This document shows, in pieces, positions 43,247 through 50,687 of a stretch of 64,000 nucleotides of DNA. Positions within the stretch are counted from its first letter, which is position 1, and each line of letters opens with the position of its first letter. Source of the DNA: Solobacterium sp. (GTDB taxonomy: Bacteria > Bacillota_I > Bacilli_A > Erysipelotrichales > Erysipelotrichaceae); contig JAILLA010000068.1 in NCBI GenBank assembly GCA_024693325.1, positions 1-64,000 of the forward strand. The letters run 5' to 3'. The notes under the pieces were generated by a model. The model was not told the DNA's origin, did not search any database, and saw only the letters and a list, made by a program, of their open reading frames with translations. The position numbers were made by a program, and so were the translations under genes.

Positions 43247-44184
43247 TGGAACATCAGAGCGTCATGCTGCATGAAACGATCGATCTGCTGAATGTAAAGC
43301 CCGACGGGATCTACATCGACGGAACGCTCGGCAGAGGAGGACACTCAGGACTGCTTGCTTCGAAACTGGAGCACGGACATCTTTACGGAATCGATCAGGA
43401 CGATCAGGCACTGGCTGAATCAGCTGAACGGCTGAAGGAATACAGTGACAGGATCACATTGATCAAAGGGAACTTCCGTGAAATGAAAGCGCTTTTAGAG
43501 CCATATGGTATCCATGAAGCAGACGGTATCATGATGGACCTGGGCGTCAGCTCACCGCAGTTCGATGATCCTGCAAGGGGCTTCAGCTACAGATTTGATT
43601 CCCGCCTTGACATGAGGATGGATCAGACGCAGAAACTCGATGCCTGGACAGTCGTCAATACATACAGTGCCAAAGAGTTATCTGATATATTCTTCCGCTA
43701 CGGGGAAGAAAGAAATGCCGGACGGATCGCAAACGCGATCGTCAAAGCAAGGGAGAACGGACCGGTCGATACAACGTTCCAGCTGAACGACATCATCCGT
43801 TCCGCATTACCGGACAAAGTCCTTCGCAAAAAAGGACATCCTGCGAAGCAGACATACCAGGCGCTCAGGATTGAGGTCAATGATGAATTGTCCTCACTGA
43901 GGTCAGGACTGCAGGATGCTGTGGATATGCTTGCCCCAGGCGGCAGGCTCGCAGTCATCACATTCCACTCGCTGGAAGACCGTATGGTCAAAAGCCTGTT
44001 CAAAGAATTGACTTCTGCTCCATTTGTGGAACCGAAAATTCCTGTTAAAGCTTCACAAATGGAGCAGGCCTCCTTTACAGCAGTTACCAGAAAAGCAGTA
44101 ACTGCCTCGGAAGAGGAACTGAACGTAAACCACAGATCGCACAGCGCGAAACTCAGAGTGATAGAAAGAAACAAAAAGGGGTAA
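43243..44184 (+). CDS. rsmH: 16S rRNA (cytosine1402-N4)-methyltransferase
   Basis: The 313-residue methyltransferase shows the SAM motif DGTLGRGGHSG near residue 26, MMDLGVSSPQFD near 95 and RGFSYRFDSRLDMRMD near 109, and ITFHSLEDRMVK near 240. These are the MraW/RsmH hallmarks. A second ATG 3 nt downstream is possible. It lies in the usual place after mraZ. Confidence 0.95.
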   Translation: MMEHQSVMLHETIDLLNVKPDGIYIDGTLGRGGHSGLLASKLEHGHLYGIDQDDQALAESAERLKEYSDRITLIKGNFREMKALLEPYGIHEADGIMMDLGVSSPQFDDPARGFSYRFDSRLDMRMDQTQKLDAWTVVNTYSAKELSDIFFRYGEERNAGRIANAIVKARENGPVDTTFQLNDIIRSALPDKVLRKKGHPAKQTYQALRIEVNDELSSLRSGLQDAVDMLAPGGRLAVITFHSLEDRMVKSLFKELTSAPFVEPKIPVKASQMEQASFTAVTRKAVTASEEELNVNHRSHSAKLRVIERNKKG

Positions 44185-44190
44185 GGGGAA

Positions 44191-44508
44191 ATGACAAAAC
44201 AAGCAAAGAAAAAGAACAAAAAAGGTGTAAAGCTCGTTAATTTTACAGCTGTATTTTTTATCATCTCATGCACGTTGTTCCTTGCAAGTTCATTATTTCT
44301 GCGTTCATACAACAATGCTCTGAGTACACAGAAACAGGCTGTAGAAGCTAAGATCACGGAGATCCAGCTTGCCAACGCCGCTGCCAAAGTAGAGATCCAG
44401 ACACTCTCGACCAGAGAAAGGATCGATACGATCGCTTCCGACAACGGACTGAAACTGCATCAGGACAACATTATCACGATTACTACTTCTCAGGATAACG
44501 GAGAATAG
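44191..44508 (+). CDS. ftsL: FtsL-like cell-division protein
   Basis: The 105-residue protein has a lysine-rich N-terminus, one membrane segment (about 17-38) and an extracytoplasmic coiled-coil stretch (about 40-80). Its position between rsmH and the transpeptidase gene is the position of ftsL. Sequence similarity among FtsL proteins is low, so the call rests on size, topology and place. Confidence 0.82.
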   Translation: MTKQAKKKNKKGVKLVNFTAVFFIISCTLFLASSLFLRSYNNALSTQKQAVEAKITEIQLANAAAKVEIQTLSTRERIDTIASDNGLKLHQDNIITITTSQDNGE

Positions 44509-44509
44509 T

Positions 44510-46702
44510 ATGAGAAAGCGGGTCAGAATTGTCCGCATCCTATTCATCATGACATTAGCGGTAATGTTATTGCTTGCCTCTAATGTTTTTTTGGTATCTA
44601 TCCGTAAAGTGCATCTTCGTTCCGGCACGGACCTGAGCGCGTATGCAAACAGTGCCAATACGGTCCATGAAACGCTCAAAGCCACCCGCGGCAATATTTA
44701 TGACCGCAACGGAACAGTGATCGCTCAGGACCGTCAGACATACAATATCGTATGCATACTTTCGCCTGACCGCCCGACAGTAAACGGAAAGATCGTTTAT
44801 GTACAGGATGTTGAAGGCACCGCAAGGGCTCTGTCAAAGATCCTTGATGCGGACTATGATACATTGTACGGGTACCTGAACCAGTACAATACAAGCGGCC
44901 TGTGGCAGACCGAGCTCGGTCCCGCAGGACGAAATCTTTCGAAGGCGACCATGGAAAAGATCCAGGATCTCGGTCTTCCCGGCATCGAATTTACAGACTC
45001 TATCCAGCGTGTCTATCCGCTCGGATCATTCGCTTCCAATCTGATCGGTTTTGCCCAGTCGGACGAAAACGGAACGACCATCGGCAAAATGGGAACGGAA
45101 CTGTATCTTGACAGTTATCTTTCCGGCATAGACGGAAGCAGAACATACCAGGCAGACTCAAACGGCTATATCCTTCCTGGTATGAGAGAAGAGACCGTCA
45201 GCCCCGTCAACGGCTATGACGTATACCTGACGATCGACCAGGATCTCCAGGAAGCGCTGGAAGATGCCTTCGTGAAAACAACAGAACGTTTCGACCCGCT
45301 GCGTATCTGGGGCTCCGTCATGGATCTGGATACAGGCAAGATCCTTGCCTGGGGCCAGGCACCGTCCTTTGACCCGAACCTTATGGATATTGCAGACTAC
45401 AATAACTACGGCACACAGCTCCCGTACGAGCCGGGTTCCACACTGAAATCATTTACCTGGGCAGCAGCGGTCGACTATGGCGTCTATGACGGTGATGCTC
45501 TGGTATACGGCGGACCGTACTGCTACATCTCAGATGAAAACAACAACCCGCTCCGTGTACAGGAAAGCAGATCCTGCATTTACAATGCCGGACGCGCAAA
45601 CTACGGCATGACGACATACGATCACGGAATGATCTATTCCGCCAATACGATTGCCCTGGAGATCCAGAACAGTCTGATCACACCTCAGATCCATCTCGAC
45701 TATCTGAAAAAATTCGGATTCTTCCAGCCTGTCAACAGTGACGGTCTTCCGGAAGAATCAGGCATACTGAACTTCACATATGCGGCTGACCGTGCTTCAC
45801 TTTCATACGGACAGGGTTCAACAGTAACCATGCTGCAGCTGATGCAGGCATATTCAGCGCTGTTTACAGACGGTACGATGAAGAAACCGTACTATGTTGA
45901 ATCGATCCGTGACCCGTACGATTCAAACCATATCATCTACCAGGCAGACACAAGGATCACCGGACAGCCTATCACTGAGGAAAGCGCAAAGGAAATGCAG
46001 AAGATCATGTGGAAGGTCGTCAATGATGATGAAGGTACTGCAAGATGGTACAGGATCCCTGACTGCGAACTCATGGGAAAGACCGGTACAACACAGGTCG
46101 CGATCAACGGAAGCTACGCATCAGGATATACGATCGTATCTCTGATGTGCGCACTTCCCGCCGATGATCCGCAGGTTATGGTTTACTATGCGTTCGAAGC
46201 GGCGTATAATCCCAGCGCACACTATTATTCACAGGCACAACAGGATCTGCTTAGAACAGTTGCCCTGAAGATAGGTGTCACGAAAGCCGAAGAGGAAGTG
46301 CCGGAAGAAGAACCGACCGAAGAACCGGAAGAACCGGTGATCACCGAGATCGTAACAAATGAAATGCCGAATGTGATCAATCACTCACTGGCATACGCAC
46401 ATGAAAAGCTTGACTGGCTGAATACAGACCTGATCGTTCTTGGGTCAGGGGATACCGTGATCGACCAGTATCCAAGAAGCACCGCGATGGTCGCTACAGG
46501 CCAGAAGGTATTCCTGCTGACCGACACAAACAGCTTCATCATGCCGGATATGACTGGATGGACAAGAAAAGACGTTACAGCATTGTGGAGCGTTACGGAA
46601 TTCGGCATACGCATGTCGGGAGAGGGCAGGGTAACAAGCCAGTCCGTCCCGGCAGGAACCATGGTCAACAGAGGAACAGACATCGAAGTTATATTTGAAT
46701 GA
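44510..46702 (+). CDS. Class B penicillin-binding protein with PASTA domain (FtsI/PBP2B)
   Basis: The 730-residue septal transpeptidase cross-links peptidoglycan at division. It has an N-terminal membrane segment (about 7-29), a PBP dimerisation domain starting at RGNIYDRNG, and the transpeptidase domain. Catalytic motifs are S310-T-L-K313 in PGSTLKSF, SAN near residue 377 and K524-T-G in GKTGTTQ. An acidic linker is followed by two PASTA-like units (about 620-730). The gene follows ftsL by 1 nt. Confidence 0.92.
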   Translation: MRKRVRIVRILFIMTLAVMLLLASNVFLVSIRKVHLRSGTDLSAYANSANTVHETLKATRGNIYDRNGTVIAQDRQTYNIVCILSPDRPTVNGKIVYVQDVEGTARALSKILDADYDTLYGYLNQYNTSGLWQTELGPAGRNLSKATMEKIQDLGLPGIEFTDSIQRVYPLGSFASNLIGFAQSDENGTTIGKMGTELYLDSYLSGIDGSRTYQADSNGYILPGMREETVSPVNGYDVYLTIDQDLQEALEDAFVKTTERFDPLRIWGSVMDLDTGKILAWGQAPSFDPNLMDIADYNNYGTQLPYEPGSTLKSFTWAAAVDYGVYDGDALVYGGPYCYISDENNNPLRVQESRSCIYNAGRANYGMTTYDHGMIYSANTIALEIQNSLITPQIHLDYLKKFGFFQPVNSDGLPEESGILNFTYAADRASLSYGQGSTVTMLQLMQAYSALFTDGTMKKPYYVESIRDPYDSNHIIYQADTRITGQPITEESAKEMQKIMWKVVNDDEGTARWYRIPDCELMGKTGTTQVAINGSYASGYTIVSLMCALPADDPQVMVYYAFEAAYNPSAHYYSQAQQDLLRTVALKIGVTKAEEEVPEEEPTEEPEEPVITEIVTNEMPNVINHSLAYAHEKLDWLNTDLIVLGSGDTVIDQYPRSTAMVATGQKVFLLTDTNSFIMPDMTGWTRKDVTALWSVTEFGIRMSGEGRVTSQSVPAGTMVNRGTDIEVIFE

Positions 46703-46715
46703 AGGGGTGGAAGAT

Positions 46716-47681
46716 ATGGCAGTTGAAATTCTGATCGCATTTGTAATAAGTCTGGCAGCTGTTGTATATCTGATGCCGAAATGGATCAGTTATCTGAAGA
46801 TTCTGAGTTTCAATCAGAACGTCAGTGAATACAGCCTGCAGGAATACAAGGAGAAAGCCAAGACACCGATCATGGGCGGCGTACTGTTTATCGTCGTACC
46901 GGTGATCGTAACGATCATTGAAACACTGCTCCTTCGTCAGTTCAGGGTCGACACAGCGATCATCCTGATCGTATTCGCCGGCTATGGCCTGATCGGATTC
47001 ATTGATGATTACCTGATCGTCGTCAAGAAAAACAATGACGGACTGAAACCCGGTCTGAAGTTCCTGATGCAGCTGGCACTGGCAGTCATATTCTTCTGGC
47101 TCTACAGAAGCCATGCAGTTCTGGACGTCAGGATCCCGTTCCTGAATAAAACCGTATACTTCGGCGCACTGTACAGCCTGCTGATCCTGTTCATGTTTAC
47201 AGGCTCAAGCAATGCAGTCAACCTGACGGACGGTATGGATGGCCTGGCAGCAGGGTGCACGGTATTCGCACTCATTCCGTATCTTGTATTCGGCATCATG
47301 CAGGCAAATCACGGTGCAGTCATATTCATCGGATCACTGCTCGGCGCACTTTTCGGATACCTGAAATACAATATCAAACCGGCAAAGATCTTTATGGGTG
47401 ACACAGGTTCCCTGGCCCTGGGTGCCGCACTGGCAGCCCTGGCAATGGTTGAAAAACAGGAACTGACACTGATCCTTGCAGGAGGTGTATTCGTTATAGA
47501 AACACTATGCGTACTGATCCAGCAGATCTCCGTCAGAACGATACACAAAAAGGTCTTCATCTATACCCCGATCCATTACGCATTTGTCCTGAAGGGTATG
47601 GGTGAAAACCAGGTCGTACATATGCTGTGGGCATGTGCTGCGGTATTTGCAGTCCTGGGATTGATCACAGGTCTGTACTGA
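46716..47681 (+). CDS. mraY: Phospho-N-acetylmuramoyl-pentapeptide transferase
   Basis: The 321-residue membrane enzyme makes lipid I from UDP-MurNAc-pentapeptide and undecaprenyl phosphate. Motifs: KAKTPIMGG near residue 49, FIDDYL near 95, SNAVNLTDGMDGLA near 166 and the FMGDTGSLALG segment near 227. GGGGTGG lies about 6 nt before the ATG at 46716; the frame extends 7 codons upstream into the pbp stop region. It ends the dcw cluster here: the usual murD, ftsW and murG do not follow. Confidence 0.94.
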   Translation: MAVEILIAFVISLAAVVYLMPKWISYLKILSFNQNVSEYSLQEYKEKAKTPIMGGVLFIVVPVIVTIIETLLLRQFRVDTAIILIVFAGYGLIGFIDDYLIVVKKNNDGLKPGLKFLMQLALAVIFFWLYRSHAVLDVRIPFLNKTVYFGALYSLLILFMFTGSSNAVNLTDGMDGLAAGCTVFALIPYLVFGIMQANHGAVIFIGSLLGALFGYLKYNIKPAKIFMGDTGSLALGAALAALAMVEKQELTLILAGGVFVIETLCVLIQQISVRTIHKKVFIYTPIHYAFVLKGMGENQVVHMLWACAAVFAVLGLITGLY

Positions 47682-47706
47682 TCAGCGGAACATTATCGTA
47701 ATACTG

Positions 47707-47746
47707 AATAACAGAGATATCATTAAAATATTTCTGTTATTTTTTT
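47707..47746 (+). terminator. Rho-independent terminator after mraY
   Basis: Stem AATAACAGA / TCTGTTATT followed by TTTTT. Confidence 0.85.
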
Positions 47747-48299
47747 ATGGAACTGCGCATGAACGTACCGTATATATAAGTGTCAGACATAAAGCGTGTC
47801 CGGCACTGAGGAGGTATGATCATGAGCGGATCAAATTTCATCAATTGCGTTTTCACCTGACTGACGGACTGTGTATCAAAGACCGGTAATTTGTTTTAAT
47901 GAATGAAACGATCATCAGAATGTTCAGCCGCAGATGAAAACCAAATCCCCGGCAGGAACAATGAACTGATGGTATTTCATATCAGTTCCCGCCAAAGAAC
48001 AACAGACCGGAAAAGATCACCATACATGAATCGGATATGAATGCATCACCAGAAATCAGACAAAATGATCATTACTGTTTAATACCAGTAATACCCGGCT
48101 GACAATACGGTGTGTTCCCATCGGAATCGGTCAGCCGCAGCTTCTCAAGCCTGCGGAGTCAGCTCTGACGGGCATTGCCGCCGGCAGTGCAGTTATCTGT
48201 CGTTGAAGCAGGAACTAAAGTTTTGCGGGGAATGTGTTGGATCACAGCCCGTGACAGGGGTTTTTCCGCAAATATTTTAGACATACGCTTCTCTTATCA
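47747..48299. other. Orphan 550-bp locus between mraY and the thrS T-box
   Basis: No ordinary gene fits here. The stretch holds a tiny ORF with strong ribosome binding site (47822-47860) and then a series of stems. These are GAACTGAT / ATCAGTTC near 47963-47988, ATTACTG / CAGTAAT near 48070-48091, CGGCTGAC / GTCAGCCG (48095-48137) and GCATTGCC / GGCAGTGC near 48172-48190. A long-range TTTGCGG / CCGCAAA stem follows near 48221-48270. The T-box that follows has its own promoter, so this is probably a separate transcript. It does not resemble tmRNA or RNase P by eye. Confidence 0.45.
47822..47860 (+). CDS. Predicted 12-residue peptide with strong ribosome binding site
   Basis: The peptide reads MSGSNFINCVFT. 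GAGGAGG (47808-47814) lies 7 nt before the ATG, as good a ribosome binding site as any in the window. It has no clear relative. It could be a leader peptide for the structured region after it, or a small functional peptide. Whether it is translated is not known. Confidence 0.35.
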   Translation: MSGSNFINCVFT

Positions 48300-48328
48300 T
48301 TGCTTTTGCGGTTTGTTTGAGTTAATAT
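48300..48328 (+). promoter_or_regulatory. Promoter of the thrS T-box
   Basis: TTGCTT (48300-48305) and TAATAT (48323-48328) are 17 bp apart. The predicted transcript begins near 48335, matching the T-box 5' end. Confidence 0.5.
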
Positions 48329-48334
48329 TCATAC

Positions 48335-48540
48335 AAAGCTTTGATCAGGACACGTTTCCCTGATAGTTTCTGCCCAGAGAACAGACGGCCGGTGCGAGTC
48401 TGTCAGAACGTTTCGGAAATACTACCTGTGAGCCGCGCCCGAAAGGGATCGCCGTAAACCGCGTTAAGGATCAGAGGCAGCGTATGCTGTGAAAAAAGGT
48501 GGTACCACGAGTCTTCGTCCTTTGGCGGGACTTTTTTCTT
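48335..48540 (+). promoter_or_regulatory. T-box leader of thrS
   Basis: The T-box core AAGGTGGTACCACG (48496-48509) pairs as antiterminator with the uncharged tRNA end. It is followed by a terminator hairpin (about 48511-48537, GTCC with GGAC) and T tract. Stem I has GGTGCGAGTCTG and a likely ACC threonine specifier in the TACTACCTGTGAG stretch (about 48419-48431). The element should turn on thrS when uncharged tRNA(Thr) builds up. Confidence 0.88.
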
Positions 48541-48561
48541 TATGATGGGAGGAATGGAAAA

Positions 48562-50316
48562 ATGAGAGACTTTTTAAACGAAGAAGAACTGCACATGCTG
48601 AACCACTCCTGTGCACATGTCATGGCACAGGCAGTGAAGCATCTCTGGCCGCAGGCTAAGTTCTGGGTCGGACCTGTCGTCGAAGAGGGATTCTATTATG
48701 ATATGGATCTCGGAGACGTCACACTGAACGATTCCGATCTCGACAAGATCGAAAAGGAAATGAAGAAGGTCTGCAAAGACGGCAAAAAGATCGTCAGACA
48801 TGAAATTTCAAAAGAAGAGGCACTCGCACAGTTTGCGGATGATCCTTACAAAGTTGACCTGATCAGCCGTATGGAAGACGGCGTACAGATCTCCATGTAC
48901 ACACAGGGTGATTTCACGGACCTCTGCCGCGGACCTCATGTAGATAATACAAAGCTCTGCAAAAACTTCAAACTGATCAAACATTCAGGCGCTTACTGGA
49001 AGGGCGATAAAAACAACAAAGTTCTGCAGCGTGTATACGGTGTATGCTTCCCGACAGCAGAAGAACTGGAAGAACACCTCCAGTTCCTGGAAGACGCAAA
49101 ACAGAGAGACCACAGAAAGCTCGGCAAGGAGCTTCAGATGTTCATGTTCTCCGATACAGTCGGAAGCGGTCTTCCGATGTGGCTGCCCAACGGCTTCACT
49201 GTCAGACGCCTGCTGTCCGATTACATCATGGACAAGGAACTGCAGCAGGGATATGTACATGTCATGACCCCGTCAGTCGTTTCCACAAAGCTCTATAAGA
49301 TCTCCGGACACCTGGCACACTATAAGGATGATATGTTCCCGATCATGGAACGCGACAACGAAGAATTCTGCCTGCGTCCGATGAACTGCCCGGAACACAT
49401 GATCATGTACAGAAGCAGGCTCCATTCCTACCGTGATCTGCCGGTACGTATCGCCGAGATCGCAAATGACTTCCGTTTCGAAGCCAGCGGTGCACTGACA
49501 GGTATCGAACGTTCCCGCGCATTTACGCAGAACGACTCCCATATCTTCTGCCGTCCCGACCAGATCGCCGACGAGATCAAGAATGTTACCAAACTGATCC
49601 TTGATGTATATCATGACTTCGGTTTCGGTGAATATCAGTTCCGTCTCTCACTGAGAGATCCCGGAAATACGGAGAAGTATTTCGGAAACGATGAACTCTG
49701 GGAAAAGAGTGAAGCACAGCTCAGAGAAGTCCTGAAGGAAATGAATGTTCCGTTCTATGAAGCGCTTGGCGAAGCAGCATTCTACGGACCGAAGATCGAC
49801 GTCCAGGTCAAGAGCGCGATCGGACATGATGTAACACTGTCCACGATCCAGCTTGACTATCAGCTGCCCGAAAGGTTCGAACTGGAATATGTCGACAGCG
49901 ACGGACAGAAGAAACGCCCTGTCGTTATTCACAGAGCGATCCTCGGATCCATCGACCGCTTCGTAGCCTTCCTGCTGGAAGAAACAAAGGGTATCTTCCC
50001 GACATGGCTGGCACCTACACAGATCCATCTGATCCCTGTCAGCATCGAAGCACATGATGACTATGCACAGAAAGTCGCGCTTGATCTCAGAAAAGCAGGC
50101 TTCCGCGTACATAACGACAACAGAAACGAAAAACTCGGCTACCGTATCAGGGAAGCGCAGACAAACAAGATCCCGTATTCCCTCGTACTCGGTGACAAGG
50201 AAAAGGAAAACAACACTGTCACTTACCGTAAATACGGACAGAAAGAACAGATCACGGTAACAGAAGAAGAGTTCATCACGCTCCTCAAGGAGATCTGTGA
50301 AAATCATTCACTGTAA
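48562..50316 (+). CDS. thrS: Threonyl-tRNA synthetase without TGS domain
   Basis: The 584-residue class II synthetase starts directly in the editing domain (HSCAHVMAQ near residue 14, with editing-site Cys/His in DLCRGPHV). It continues through the catalytic core (RPMNCPEHM, RAFTQNDSHIF, HRAILGSIDRF) to the anticodon domain. The usual N-terminal TGS domain of about 60 residues is missing, and the T-box terminator upstream leaves no room for it. GGAGGAATGG precedes the ATG at 48562. Confidence 0.94.
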   Translation: MRDFLNEEELHMLNHSCAHVMAQAVKHLWPQAKFWVGPVVEEGFYYDMDLGDVTLNDSDLDKIEKEMKKVCKDGKKIVRHEISKEEALAQFADDPYKVDLISRMEDGVQISMYTQGDFTDLCRGPHVDNTKLCKNFKLIKHSGAYWKGDKNNKVLQRVYGVCFPTAEELEEHLQFLEDAKQRDHRKLGKELQMFMFSDTVGSGLPMWLPNGFTVRRLLSDYIMDKELQQGYVHVMTPSVVSTKLYKISGHLAHYKDDMFPIMERDNEEFCLRPMNCPEHMIMYRSRLHSYRDLPVRIAEIANDFRFEASGALTGIERSRAFTQNDSHIFCRPDQIADEIKNVTKLILDVYHDFGFGEYQFRLSLRDPGNTEKYFGNDELWEKSEAQLREVLKEMNVPFYEALGEAAFYGPKIDVQVKSAIGHDVTLSTIQLDYQLPERFELEYVDSDGQKKRPVVIHRAILGSIDRFVAFLLEETKGIFPTWLAPTQIHLIPVSIEAHDDYAQKVALDLRKAGFRVHNDNRNEKLGYRIREAQTNKIPYSLVLGDKEKENNTVTYRKYGQKEQITVTEEEFITLLKEICENHSL

Positions 50317-50344
50317 TTGTGGAAAAGTGCTTCAGGAATTTGTA

Positions 50345-50371
50345 TTGGAAAAGCGATGATTCTGCTATAAT
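50345..50371 (+). promoter_or_regulatory. Promoter of comN-secDF
   Basis: TTGGAA (50345-50350), a 15-bp spacer and TGC-TATAAT (50363-50371), 23 nt before the first ATG. Confidence 0.6.
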
Positions 50372-50394
50372 ATACAAGTTACCGGGAGAAAAAG

Positions 50395-50682
50395 ATGGGA
50401 AGCGAGCGTTTTAATGTGAATCACATTCAGGTGCAGATGGCAATGGTGATCAAACTGCAGTCGCTGCAGAGAGACGGCCTGCCTGCATTGACGTATCGCA
50501 ATCTGGAAGAGTATATCTGCAGAAATCTCTGGGCCGACAAAACACCCAGGTCTCTGCATGTTGCCGTGAACGATGTCCTGTCTGTCAAAGCGGAGGATAT
50601 CGTCCGTTTCCTGGCAAAGGAAGCTGCGGCGGCTCGCGGCAGCAGTCTGGAGGAATTCTCAGACGTAATTGGAGGAAAGTAG
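50395..50682 (+). CDS. ComN-like post-transcriptional regulator
   Basis: The 95-residue protein resembles the ComN family, encoded before secDF in B. subtilis, where it controls comE mRNA. Features are a helical N-terminal half (VQMAMVIKLQSLQ...) and a second helical unit ending in a short acidic tail. GGGAG lies just before the ATG. It is 5 nt upstream of secDF in one operon. Confidence 0.7.
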   Translation: MGSERFNVNHIQVQMAMVIKLQSLQRDGLPALTYRNLEEYICRNLWADKTPRSLHVAVNDVLSVKAEDIVRFLAKEAAAARGSSLEEFSDVIGGK

Positions 50683-50687
50683 TATCA

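Noticed and set aside
47900-47938. Second 12-codon ORF (ATG at 47900) in the orphan locus
   Set aside because: No ribosome binding site precedes it, unlike the ORF at 47822.
47822-48280. tmRNA gene (short ORF plus stems)
   Set aside because: The peptide does not end in a tmRNA tag such as ALAA, and no tRNA-like ends with CCA or TpsiC loop were found.
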